Made by a program: the position numbers and the translations under genes | Origin: Lateolabrax maculatus | Taxonomy: Eukaryota > Chordata > Actinopteri > Acropomatiformes > Lateolabracidae | DNA: 64,000 bases | NCBI GenBank assembly: GCA_031216445.1 | Contig: CM062204.1 | Coordinates: 10,532,501-10,596,500 of the forward strand | Direction: 5' to 3' | The notes under the pieces: model-generated | Database searches by the model: none | The model's input: the letters and a program-made list of their open reading frames with translations, nothing else | What the model was told of the DNA's origin: nothing | Shown here: positions 1 through 14,112 of the stretch, piece after piece | How positions within the stretch are numbered: position 1 is the first letter of the stretch | Layout of the letters: every line of letters starts with the position of its first letter

Positions 1-834
1 AGGGAATCATTGGTAAAAATCTTTTTTCCAATTCCAATTTAAGGGGGAAAAGGAAATAGTTTTTTTAAAAGGTGTTGATTCAGAAATGCTCTTGGTCAGA
101 TAAATGGATAAATAGATAGATTGATTGATAGATGAATAAATAGATAGATATATAGATAGAGACAGACACAGTGGCAGTTTGGATGTCATGCCCAAATCAG
201 TCCATCCATCCATGGCCAGACTCAGCTAGTGAGCCACACAGTCCTGCTGGTCCACTGCACACTGCTCTACTTACAGTAACACACACTCCACTAGTTCTCC
301 AACCAGACTGCAGAGTTTAAAGCAGCATACTTGGTTCACAGACATCTTTGATTTTGATCACGTACCCCCTGATGTTGTGCTTTCTCTTACTTATTTAGAG
401 CCAAATTAACCATGGGTGGGCCAAAGATTCAAATGAGGGAGGCATATTTTGTAAGATGAGTTAAGACTCAAATTCAAAGCCCTTGGCAAGAATGCACTTC
501 ACATTATAAATAGTTGCAATGTTTATTCACTGTAAAAATGAATGCCAAATAAACAACTTTAATTATTCTAATATGGAGTAATATCAATAAATATCTGCTA
601 TTTGTAACTCCAAGTAGTCTATAGCCATGGACAGACACAGACATGTAAAGGCCCCCCACCCCTCCTACACAATAATAAGTCACCCAGACTGAAAGAAACA
701 CAAAACGTTTTGTAGTCCCTTTGTGTCTGTTTGTGATCTTTATGTGATTTTCAGTTTTTCATTTTTCATAGCAGAGGAATAAGCTGTGCAGAATTGTGCT
801 GTCTCTTTCTACGTCATCTGTGTGGTATTTGCAG
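1..834. other. Left-edge intron of the ovochymase-like gene
   Basis: The region is AT-rich with a degenerate GATA/TAGA tract at about 100-165. I see no exon encoding the missing first half of CUB a, so this is probably intron. Confidence 0.5.
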
Positions 835-975
835 GTAAATACTGTGGCTACACCAAACCAAAGCCGCTGGTGTCGCTTACAAACCGCCTGACGGTGTACT
901 TCGACACCAATGACAGAAAAACAGACAATGGATTCAAGGCTCATTACAAAGCTGTGGCTCCAGAGCTCACATCAG
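835..975 (+). CDS. CUB a, second half (exon)
   Basis: This 141-base exon (phase 1 to phase 1) encodes the C-terminal half of a CUB domain. It starts with the YCG signature Cys that forms the second CUB disulfide, then has the typical beta-strand run LTVYF and the terminal GFKAHYKAV. It is preceded by a tttgcag acceptor and followed by a gtaaga donor. The same half-CUB exon type, also 135-141 bases, recurs at 6292 and 12589. The first half of this CUB was not found in bases 1-834, so its exon should lie to the left of the window. Confidence 0.85.
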
Positions 976-2844
976 GTAAGAGGATGAGTGGAAATCCATT
1001 TCAGTGAGAAAATTGCCTTGACTCTGGCATAATGTTGGATGTGGGTCTCACAGTATATCATTGACCTAGAAAGTAAATGCTGTGGGAATGGGTGCTGGAT
1101 GAAAAGAGGGGTATGAGAAGGGAAATAAAAATGGAGGGAGTAGGTGGGGTTGGAGGGTTGGATCGCGGTTATCCTTGGGATGTATGTGGAACTAAAGTGC
1201 CCTCCATCCCTCCTGACAGAAATAGCCGGAGCCGGTGGCTTTCTCCAAGGTGACAAGGGGGATCTGATGACCCCCGGCTTCCCTGAGAAGAACTACCTGA
1301 ATGGAGCACTATACCAGGTACCGCCATACACATGAGCAAGGAGACACAATAAAAGCTCAGAGGTGACAGCTACATGTTAACATTTACCCACACTGAGTTT
1401 ATTTATTTATTTTTTATCAGAGGAAGCACTGCTGACCTTTATCTGGGGATGTTAGGTTGTAGTTCATCATACTGCACAGTGTGCCCGCTGCGACAGACTG
1501 GAAATAAATATTTAACTCAGAATATTCCTTATGAGGGATATTTATTCTCTTTAACCAATTGCACTATTTTGTTACTAATATTTCCCCTTAAAATTGCAAT
1601 AATTGTTATTTTTATATTACAATGCCTTATGTGAAAGGGGTTGATCGTAGTGACAAACCCACGGAGAATTATTGCTCTGATACCCATTATACGTTTTCTG
1701 TTTACGAATTTGTACCAGGCCACCAAAAAAAAAACCTCCCGAATGATAATATTGCTCTGTTGCTGCTCAATATGTAAGGCAACTGTTGAGCCACAACAAC
1801 TTTAGTGTTATAAGCTGATACAGGTATGTTAGTGTTTACAGGTGTTTTTGCTGTCCCCAAAAAATCTACTAGTGCAAAAATGCAATGAAATATTGCACAT
1901 TTTGGGATGAAACCATCGCTTTGTTCTGAGAGTTTAGCTTTAGATGACAAGATCGCTACCATGGAGCTACAAGTAATTATCCTATTAGCATTAAGAATGA
2001 AAACATGGGGAATCAACTAGCCTGGCTCTCCTCAAAGTTCAAAAATGCACCCACCAGAAGCTCTAAAGTTCATGAATTAACATGTTTTATCTTGTTTATT
2101 TAATTTAAACACAATCAGTAATATGAAAACAACAATTTATGGTTATAGAGAGTGTTAGGTGCTGTAATACTTTGGAAATAACAGCCACTTCCTTGAGTAT
2201 TGTTGCTGATAATCAAAGCCACTGTGGCTGGCCGTTACAGCTAAATAAAATCCAATATTAGCACTAATACAATCGATTCAGGTAAACTGAAAGCTTTCAC
2301 TCAACTCAATTCTAGGAAGATGTCCTGAATATTATTATAATATTATTATTGTGTTAGTGTTGAGTAACATGTGGTTATAAACAAACCTTAAGATTTCAGA
2401 TTAGCATTTCAAATGAACTATGGATTTCAACACAGTCATGTCAGCATATTCATGGTGACAGCATTCATGGTCTTGATTGGTGATTAATTAATCTAATTAA
2501 ATCAGAGTCAATTTTAATATCAGGGTTTGCACGCTGGGTTTGGACATGGAGTCATATGGTATTACTTGGCTGTCATCATGATTTCATCTTGCTGTGCTTT
2601 AGCTCGACAGGTCACCATCTGTCTAAACAAGAGCAGAATTAGCGTTAAAATGAGTTAATATAAGTGTGTCAAAATGCATCTCATGTTGCCACCAAGAGAC
2701 TTTAGATTTAACTTGAGATAGATTTAAAGAATCATCTGTTATAAACCAATGGTGGGTGTAGTCAGTTGCACTCTTTATGTTCTTTAAGATCAACTAAGCT
2801 CAACTAAAGAGAAAAGTATTTGGGGAATACAGGTACACATGATT

Positions 2845-2900
<56 letters not shown>

Positions 2901-5900
2901 TACTACTTTATTTCCATGTCGGATTAGTGGAAAATCACGGTGCCTAAAGGCGAGAGGGTTCGTCTGACAATGACTTCCTTTGACCTGGTCCCTGAGGTCT
3001 GTGGAGACTTTGTTCAGGTCTACGATGGCGACAAGGCCGGCTCTTCTTCTTTAGGTAAGCATGACTTTATATGTGGGGAAAAGAATTTGGTTCTGAACAC
3101 AAAAAATGTGCTTTGCATTTATGAGATTAACAGGGGTTTTTAAATAAACCACATTTTCACACATCAGCACAGATTATGTCAAAGCTGGATGTGTGATTAG
3201 AAGGCAAAGGGATATGTTAGAGTTTCAGAATAGACCGTGGGCTTTGTTCAGCATTAGGCCATGAATAAAAGATGAGCTCAATTAAAAGTTTGAGAAGTTT
3301 TACAATGGACAGAGATTCTGGAGTCTATTTTGAGCCTAATGAATGTAAGTCTGTCTGCATATGCTTCATTGTTAAAGCAGCATTAATTAATTGTCAATAG
3401 TCTAAACTGAAATATGGGGATGTTGTTGTTGATGCACAAGCCTCTTGGATTGTTTATTACTTTTTAACATTGACTATTATCATTCAAGGTAAATTCTGTG
3501 GAGGGACGATGCCAAAGCCAGTGGAGTCCAGTAGCAACACCATGGTGGTCCGCTTCAAAACTGACAACAGTTTGACTTCTAAAGGATTCAGAGCAACTTA
3601 CACCAAGTCCAGCCTTCCACCTGTTTCTACTACAACACCCAGACCCACATCTACACCCAGACCCACCACCACACAAAACCCTCCACCTCCCACATCTTCT
3701 GGTAAGCATTGGCCTCAATTTTACTTTTTCTGTTTAATTTTCCCTCTTCTACACTTAAAATAAACCAGTAAGATATCTATATCAGATATATTTGATTGCC
3801 TCACTTTTTTAGCTGACTTCAGAGCTATTTTATCAGACTGCCAAACTGTAATCAGTAATTCTTTTAAAAGTTACTGATGCATAATAAACTATGAAGCTCA
3901 CAGGGTTGTTTCCTGGCCAATCAGAGCTTGTTGATTCACCTTACATAACCGTTATGCCTCTCCGTGCAGTTTTCCCTACAGAAACACAGCTCTTATCAAG
4001 TGACAGCTACCCAGTAGGGATGAATGCTAGTAGCTTTCTGTGTAAGAGTGCAGAGATCCCCCCTGAGGCTTATCTATTCATCACCGTGTTAAAGCCATTG
4101 GCGGACAGACAGGTTCTCTCCAGTGGCCAATTAGGGTACTACATGATGATGCTGTTCATGGGGCAGTTTTGTATCCAAGCAAGCTGATCCTCATCAATTA
4201 AAAAAAGACAGAGAATAAACTCTATTAAAAGAAGCTCAGATGCACAGAAAATGTAGTTTTCTTTCCTCTAAAGACAATTTACATAATGTTTTCAACATTA
4301 CTTCCTGCACTGTGATTGGGCAGGTGGTGGTCCAGTAATCCTCAAAGGGCGTAAGGGAGTGATCCAGTCCATGGGTTTCCCAAATCCCTATCCCGCTCAC
4401 CTAAATAGCTCCTGGAAGATATCTGTGCCCAAAGGATTCCTGGTGAAACTGCAGATCACCGAAATGGCCATCACAGGAGAGACTGGACAATGCAAGGAGG
4501 ACAAACTGGTCATCTCAGATAAATTCAGCACACTAGGTCAGCCATAACTTAATATTTTACTCTTTTACATTCTTTTCACTGATTTATTTGTTTTTTGTTG
4601 TTTTCATGTACATTTTTATTTAAGTTTGATATTCTGCATATTTTTGTTTTTAGAATATAATATTAAATATGAGCATTTTGACTTGTGCTTGTTGCACCTT
4701 GCTCGACTAACAGCTTCTGTACTACAGTATAGCTCAATATCTGTCCCTCGCTGTAAAACCGTTGATTAGGATCTTCTTTACAACGAGCCCAGCAAACTAT
4801 AAATTACCTCTCCTTGTTATTCGCTTCAGTGGCTGCAGCAAGGCTGATACAGCTTTATCTGTTGCTGAGTTTTCAAGGACTAAAGCGCTGAAGTACAAGA
4901 ACACACACAGATAGGTGATGAGAGTGTGTTAGTGGTGCATCCTGTGTTTGTAGAGGGAAACAAAAGGATAAATGAGAGGAAGCAGCTAAAGGTCTGTTAT
5001 GAAAACCTGAGAAGTCTGAAAAGGCATTGCTTCAAAGATCCCTTAAAGCAGGAATATGTAACTTATAAAAGAAGAAATAACACAATAGTCATAAGCAATA
5101 AAATGTATCGTTGCTCCTGTCAATACGCTCAGGGTTTTGCTGCAACAGCCTTTCTTGGTCTCTAGAATGTTACAATGGCTAATGATAGTTAATGTTGACT
5201 AACTTCAGATATTATTGTGTTACTGACATTACAGAGTAAGTTTTCTGACTTTATGAGCCTTCTGTGCTTGTGCTATTGTTTTAAATGTTAGGTTATTTAA
5301 CTGTTAGTAAATGTTTCATAGCTTTGCTTTAAGCTGCAGTTAACAAATGAAAATGACTCTCTTTAATAGGAAACAACTGTATTGCTGGTACTGTAGATCC
5401 CACTGAGAATCAACTCATGAATCTGCAGCTTTCCGAAGCTTTTACAAGCTTTCATGTGTAAGCGGAGTGAGACTAGGCAATGATTAAATCTTACTTTACT
5501 GTGTTTAAGTGGAATCACATCATAATGATATGATTATATGATGTTTTACAAAACACTGCTGTCAAATTATTATTCTGAGCAAATTGTGAAAAAATGAACA
5601 AAAGTAGTAGAAATTGAATTTCTAGTTTTATAGTATTTTGTGATGTAATGCTCAACACTGGAAAACTATGATGAACAAATGATGTGCAATTTTTTGCACA
5701 ATAAATAAACACAACATTACAATTTAATAAAAAAGTAACGCCTTGAATAATAAATTATGACAAAATGTATTACAATTAATGTCAATGAATAAAAACTCTA
5801 AATAAATGGGAAATATTGATAAATAAGCACTGGAAATTAATACTATTTACATGCAGTCTTATTTAACACAATCTGCAAGCATCTGCAGAATCACACATTG

Positions 5901-8900
5901 AATGCTACTGATGCTTAAATGCAGCATCTTGCATTTGAAGGGCACAACATGTCTGCCATTAATGTTTGCTATAGGCTCCATGCTATAGGCTCTTGGTAGG
6001 AACAGAGTTATTTTTTCACCAATGTCATGTTCAGTAGCAGATGAAGTCACACTCACAGACAGTAAAGTCACCTTCATTTGCTGGTGTTTCAGCAACCCCA
6101 TCCATCAACCACTAACCACACCCGACGCACTCAGCCTCACACAAGCACACACTTACTTACACCCAATAGTGCTTACAGTATCTTCTTTTATATGTTTAGG
6201 TGCATTCTTTGAACCATCCCCCCATTCCTGACTCTAATCTTTGCATTTCGGTCCGTCTTTTACCTCCCTCCTTCCTCTCCCTCATCCTCAGGCACACACT
6301 GTGGCTACATCCTTCCCCCTGTGGTGGTCAGTGCCAGTGACACAATATCTGTCACCTTCCAGTCCGATGGTCGCCTCACAGACCGAGGATTCTCTGCCAA
6401 GTGGGAGGCCGTGTATCCTGAAGATATCGCAGGTACTGAGGACACACACACACACACGCGCCAACACACACCCACACCCAACACACACGTAGAGACACAC
6501 ACAGGAACACACTCACACCTGAGGCACACAGTGCTGAAGCAGATCAACACCTCATTAAGACTAACCATAGAACATCTCACTCCTCTGTCACATATTTATA
6601 AAAACAGCAAAGTCATTGCATAAGCCTGTCAAAGCACAGGTCAGAGTACAGGGTGAAGGATAAAAAGCAAGATAAAACTCTTTTATCTTTTCTTTATCAC
6701 AATTATCAGGCACAAAAGTTATATACAGTTGGATAATCTAATGTATAACAATATCATATTTTATTATCTGAGTATTTTCTTTTTCCTTTTTTTTCTTTTA
6801 TATACTCTCCAAAACTGCATATATACTTTATTTATATATCAGCACTTACTAAATAAAAAAAAAATGGAGCAAAGGATTAACCTAACAGATTAAGCTTTTA
6901 CTGTACTTCTACATGAACCTCTGTTTACATTTTGTCGTGATTGAGGTTGAATATTTACTCCTCAAGACTCTCTCTTCTCACAGGCAGACACTGTAGCTTG
7001 TCTGGACTTATCTAATTACAATCACGCATCTCATACAGTCTCTCCATCACTCCCTCTTCCTGTTTCAGAAATCCAGGGCTGTGGCTTCTCTTCCAAAGAG
7101 GAAACAGGGGTTATTGAGTCCCAGAACTGGCCTATGAACTACAAGGCTAACACTGAGTGCATGTGGAACATCGCTTTGCCTCTGGGGAAAAAAAACACAC
7201 TGACGTTCACCCACTTTGACCTAGAAGGCAAAGATATCCTAACGTCCAAATGCTTTGATAACATAATGGTGTACGACATCAATAGTCTGACTAATGCACA
7301 GATTCAAAAGCATGGTAAGTTGATATATGGGATTACTACATGTCTGATCTGAAAACTATTCATATATATTTTTTTAATCAAAAGCAAGACACACATGAAT
7401 TCATTAACCCCATTTTAAACTTAATTAATAAAACCATGTATCTACACTGTTACTATATCTGTGTCACTTTATCCATGATGGGCAAATTATTCTTTCAATA
7501 CATTTTAGGTCCATTTTGTGGGACTAAGCTGCCTCCTACCATCAAGACAAAGGGCAACAGGCTGGTGATTCGTTTCCATACAGACTTGTTTACTGAGGCC
7601 AAAGGCTTCAGGGCCTACTGGACTACAAACCCCAGTTTGCCTGCTCCCACTGAGCCGCCTGTGGAACCCAACCCCTGGGATAACATCCCAATAGGTGGAG
7701 TATCAATTTGAGCCTGAAATAGTTTGCTAACGTCTTGATTACACTACACTGTTAAAAGTTAATTTACTGCTGCACTAATCTGTATTTTTCATATTAACAA
7801 TAGATCAAATAATGATGAGTAACGTGAAATGGGTAGCTCGCTGTGACGTTATATAATCACTGTAAACGTAATACCTTTGAGTTTGAGGCTGTTTTTTTGG
7901 ACACAATAAGTCATTTTTAGACATGACCTGGGGCTCAAGGAAATTACAATGGACATTTTTCTCTATTTTCTGACATTTTATGGACAGAACTACTAATTTA
8001 TTAATCAGAATATAGACAACAAACTAACTGATATTGAAAATAATAATTGGCTGTAGCCCCAAGGATTACCAGATTTCACATAGCTACGGTATACAGTAGT
8101 GTTGCTAAGTATTTTTACAGTAACTACATGTATTTTATGTGCCAAATATTGTATTTTGTATGCATGATGTGACCTTACATTTGATATTTTGTGTTTCTTG
8201 ATTTACGCATCTCTCCAGCTATATTATACACTTTTTTCAGGTTAACAGAGCAGTATTTTCTAGCAGTCACAATGACCAACGTTTAGTTTCAAACAGCTCC
8301 TTAAAAGCTGAACAGAGGCCTGCCTTTTATCTATCTGATTCATGCTCCCTCCCATCCTCATCACTTCTTCACCCCTGCCCTCTCCCATTCCCTTCTTGCT
8401 GCGCCCAGATGTGCAGTAAAACAAGGTGATGAGGTGTGCTGAGAACACAAGGTGAAGTGGCCTAGTGCTTCACTTTCCTTCCTCGCTGGCTGTCACCCGA
8501 TCCTCATTCTTCCCCCAGCGATGAGCCCCAGGTGGCCCAGGCTCTTGCCAAGCCAATTGCTGAAATAGAGTTTTATAGATGGACTGCCTGTCGTTTTTTT
8601 TACCCACCTGGCTCTGTCCAGAGGTGCCCTATGTGTTAGGCGAAGGAAGGAAAGAGAAAGCGAGAGATGAAGGGAAAATATGGGATAAGAGTGCCTGGGA
8701 CAATTTAATGTCAACTCTTTGGATGACCAAAACAAGTGTATATCTTTATGTGTACTGATGTTTTGATGTCAACGAGTCTGGCCTGAAAATTGTGATTTTT
8801 TTAAAGTCCAGTTCAGGGCCCATTGTCTGATTGCAGCAGGACAGGGTAATAGGTTTGCATGAAGATACACTGAATACATTACTGCAGAGTAGATTAGTGA

Positions 8901-11900
8901 AAGCCAAAAAACAGAGGGACATAGTTCACTGTAGCCAGCAGTGTCAACCTGGTGTGGAAAATGATTTATAAAACATGAGTCAGAGTGACACAGCCAGTGA
9001 TCGAAAGCCACTTCTCTGCGACACGCAGGCTTATCTGTTAGCTGCAGATGTGTACTGTATATTCAGGCTTTGTTTACACACAAACAAACCACAAACAAAT
9101 CCATACATGCACAGACAACCAGACACAGGATACACTACAGTGGTTTTCTTCTCATTTTCTAGACTGGCCCAGTACATGCGGGAAACCAGCCATTCCTCCT
9201 GTTGTTTTGTCACGCATTGTGAACGGAGAGGCAGCCAAGCCACACTCCTGGCCCTGGCAAGTGTCCATGCAGGTGAGAGACTCCGCTAATAAATGTAGAG
9301 GATTCACATAAAGATACAACTACGTACATCAGAATTTACAGCAGAGAATATCAGTGACTTCAAAAGGCAAATTCAGATATACTGTAGTTAAACCGGCAGA
9401 GTTATTGTTTATTCACCAAGTGAATCCTCCTCTGTCCATTGCATATCATATTAATTAATTGACTGACTGCATGGATGTACGCTTTACAATTTTGACATCA
9501 ATCAATTGTGTATATCATCTTTAATGATCAGTAAGCGCATATCTTTAATAACTTGTCGGTGTGTGTTTCAGGTCTGGCCGGACAGTCGTCCAGAACCCAC
9601 ATTCTTCCACACCTGTGGTGGTACTCTTATTCATAAGAACTGGGTACTTACAGCAGCCCACTGCTTCATTAGGTAAATGTTTCATCATTCTCACATACAG
9701 TTTATGTACAATTTTCTTTTAGAAATGTTTAAGTTGAAGCTGCTAAAGTAATTTTGTTGACTTCAATACTTTTATGGACAAAGAAAACAAAACTATAGTT
9801 TCAGTGCTTGAGACTATGAGGTCGTCCCACCAATTGTACGCTGGACTTAAAACAAGAGCTATGTACAGCAGTCAAGGTTTTTACTGACACTTTTTTTCCC
9901 TCAAAGTTTTCTCAAACTTTCTGGAAGCCCATTTGCGTAATCTCAGATGGCAGTTATTGGTGTCTATGCTTTTACCTCAGGCTTATTACATTGCAAGAGC
10001 AGTGCCTTGTTAGAGAAGCCTCAACGCCTTGAGTAGAGGTCTACAGTGCCCTTTAGAGAGAGATGCTGGTGCACTGTGGAGCCTGTGAGCTATGTAGTTT
10101 TCTGCTGTGAGCCAGGATGTATACAAGGTCATGTGCCACCGAGGTGTGATGTAGTACAACTCAGAATATGCTCTGTACGGTACAACTGTATTTGTTTTTG
10201 TAAAACTATATTTCCCAGTGCAAAGAGATACTGCTCCAATATCCTGTCAGCTTATAGGCTACAGTAACAGTGACATGTATCTCCTATATACTGTGTGTTT
10301 ACTGTAAACTGTGAGCTATTATCATTGATTAATCTGATGATTTCCTACCCAGATACGCTGATGAGCTGCAGCGTTGGAACATGTGCCTTGGCAAACACAA
10401 CCTGACCTACACAGAGCCAAGTGAACAATGCTTCAATGTGTCTGGGATCTATCGCCACGAGGGCTTCAAGTATCCCACAGTGCCCACGGTGGAGTTTGAC
10501 ATCGCCCTGGTCAGGCTGGACGGAGATGTGATACCCAGCGATGAGATCTCGTACGCCTGCCTTCCCTCCGAGGAGGAAGTCCTACCTGGGGACAAGAAGT
10601 GCTACGCCACTGGCTGGGGAGATGAGACCGGTACAGCACATGCAGTTCACATTTGCATGTTTATACTCATATATTAAACTCTAGTCTCTTTATTTTATTC
10701 ACTGAAATTATACATTATTACACCACCTCAGGAGACACTCAAGTTAAAAATTCATTGTTGCATAGCTTGCATGCCCCCTGCTGGACAGCATGTGCGAATA
10801 CCTCCTGTGTTTATGCTCCTCAGTGTGTCAAGCTGAAGGTTTTTGTAACACATTATATTGCTTTGTGTGATTATCAGGTGATTCAATGAATGCTAAAGTA
10901 GCAGAGGCCCTTAACCAGGTCGCCCTGCCTGTTGTGCCGTATGACACCTGCAAGAGGATGGATTACTGGTGGTTCCAGGTCAAGAGCTCCATGATCTGCT
11001 GTGGTTATACCCTGCCTGATGAGCTCAAGTCTGTCTGTCAGGTAAAACAAGTCCTACAAAAGTACAGGAGCAATAGATGACAATGGTTTTACAGAATTCT
11101 GATCGTCAATTAAATTATTTTACACATCTAACTTTACACAGATAATATTTAACAACATGCTGATGGTGTTGATTCACGACTTTGACAGGGAGATTCAGGT
11201 GGACCTTTGGTGTGCCAGGATACCCCCGGTGGTCCTTGGGAAGTTCATGGTATCACCAGCTTTGGCCCTATTGGATGCATCATGAATAAGAAGCCCTCCG
11301 TGTTCACCCGTTCCTCTGCCTACCTCCCCTGGATCAGAAATGTCATCCGCAGGGACATCTACAATGAGCACAGTATGAATCCAGCTGGTCTTAACTGACC
11401 CACTTTGCTGAATCACTAAATATGGTACAAAGGCAGAATGTATTGCTGGTTTTCACCTTCTGTCCTCCCTGTGTAGCATCTGGCTGTGGAGGGGCAAAGG
11501 ACTTAAATGGCACAGGAGGCACCGTGTCCTCTATGGGTTACCCTGGCAGCTACAACAACAAAGCCAGCTGCCAGTGGAACATCCAGGTGCCCCTCGGCAA
11601 ACTGGTCCACCTCCATTTCCACAATTTCTCTCTGGAGGAGAGTCAGATGTGCATGACTGACAAAGTCAGCCTCACAGACAGAATCGGAAGTCTAGGTATG
11701 TGAATATCTGTTTCCTTTTTCGCTCGAGCTGATTGTACATTTTCTGAGTCATTCTTGATGTGATTACTTTGCTTTATGTTACACCACATCTCCCCGTCTC
11801 AAACACACTTACTGCTGTCTGTTAGTATGTGTGAATGACACGTCACAGTAAAGTCGCACACTGATAACTTTGATGCAATTACCTATTTCAACTTATAAAG

Positions 11901-14041
11901 ATTGACATTTTAGCAAACTGCCTTCTTCTGGATGAAACCCAAAAGTCACCTGACTGGCATTTTTACTAACTACAACAACTGGAAACTTGAAAGGCCAATC
12001 CAAGGAAGACCTAAAACAGAAACATGTACATGTATCAAGAAACCAACAAGAACAACCTACAAAAAATACAGGATAAGTAATTTAAATGAAGGAAGAAATC
12101 CACAAAATACAAATCTATATCCATACATATAATGCTTAATTTTCAATAATGTGAAGTTATGGTCAAATAAAGAGAGCGAAATTGATTCTATGTATTTTTT
12201 AAGTCAATCTGTGGAAAATATATTTACAATATAAAAAATGACAAAGCAAAAATGACAAAATAAATCAACACTGGTACATATATATGTATTTATACATACG
12301 ATACGTCAACAGAAAATATGTAACAATAAGCATAACATGTTAAACAAAACTAACAAGTAATAACTACCGAGTGGGACTATAACTTGCATCTGGTCGTGCA
12401 ACCCCGTGTTGTAGAGTAACATAAATGAACCTTGAGAAGAGATTAAGTAAAAAAATTGCCTAAAAGGTCAAAACAAATAATTGCATTAGCATTATGAGTG
12501 TGCGGGTTTCCCATTCTCAGTTTGCTCTTATGACAGAGGTTCCTTAGAAAAGTCAGCTTAACAATTCTTCATTGTCATTTCTCTTCAGGCACACACTGCA
12601 GCCATGTACCCCCTAAAGACCTGGTGAGCAATGGAAACACACTTCACATCAGCTTCTCCTCCAATGACAAGGTGGTGGACACGGGCTTCACTGCCAGCTG
12701 GAGGGCAGTGGACCCTACAGAGGGTAAGACAGGAGAAGAGTATACCTGACAAGACATTGAGGGAATAGCCTCCAGGCAAAACTAATGTATCTCACTGTCT
12801 GCTTTTTTCTTTCTTTCCTCTTGTCTCGCTCTCTCTGTTACCCATTGTCCACACACACACACACACAGCTCCTTGTGGAGGGAGCTTCAACAGTCTTCAG
12901 GGTGAAATCACCTCTCCTAAGTGGCCCAGTGACTACCAAGCCCAGTCTGTGTGCACATGGCATATCGCCATTCCTTCAGCAAAAAATGTCCATGTAGCCT
13001 TCACTCACTTTGAATTGCAAGCTGTTAACATGTTCGGAAAATGTGTGGACTATGTGGAGATCTTCAATGGAGAAAGCATGGCATCACTAGGTTGGTAATT
13101 ACTCTACAAATTCTCTTGTGTCTATTTTGTGGTCTGTTTTTCCTCTGAAACTCTCATTTCTTGTCTGCTCTGCAGGTCGATTCTGCGGCTTTGCCCCTCC
13201 ATCCATCATCAACGTCCCTAGCAACACAGTTGTCATTCGCTTCCTTAGTAACGGAGACAATCAACAGAAAGGTTTTCGTGGTTACTGGACCACTGATGCC
13301 AGTGTTATCCCAACTTTACCTCCTCCCCCTCCTAACCCATGGGACAACATCACTATCAGTAAGTGTAGGCCTAGACAATCTCAAAGCAGCCCTGTCCCTG
13401 ATGTGGGGTGATGTGTTGTGATCTCAGGATGAGATTCCCAGTTTCCCAGTTACAGGATGAGTGGATAATAACAGAGGATAGCTTATACATAGATAATTTA
13501 ATTGTATGTTTTTTCTTCACAGACTGGCCAGAGGATTGTGGCAATCCAGCAGTGACACCCAATACCGCCACCGCAAGGGTGGTTAATGGGGTAGAGGCAA
13601 CCCCCCACTCCTGGCCCTGGCAGGTCTCTATGCAGGTACTGTCAATTCCTGTGTCTTTGTGTGCCTGATTAACAGTCACAGAGAAGAGATTCTATTTTCA
13701 ACAAATGTATTTCTCTTCCCCAGGCTTCATCATTTGTTCCCATACCTTACATGCACGGTTGTGGAGGTTCTTTGATTCACGAAGAATGGATCCTAACTGC
13801 TGCTCACTGTTTCATGCTGTAAGATACAACTACAGAAAGACCTACAGTACAAAGCAGATATTTATAATCAATACATTTTTTGACTATAATTATTGTAACT
13901 TCAAATGACAATGTGAAAGGGGTCACTCGTAGTGATGGACCTACAGACAATTATCACCTGAATTTGCAGCTCCCCTCGACTTAATGGAGCTTTTTAATAA
14001 GCTCACTGTTCAGATGATCGGCCCACAACTTAAGTGTTTTT

Positions 14042-14112
<71 letters not shown>

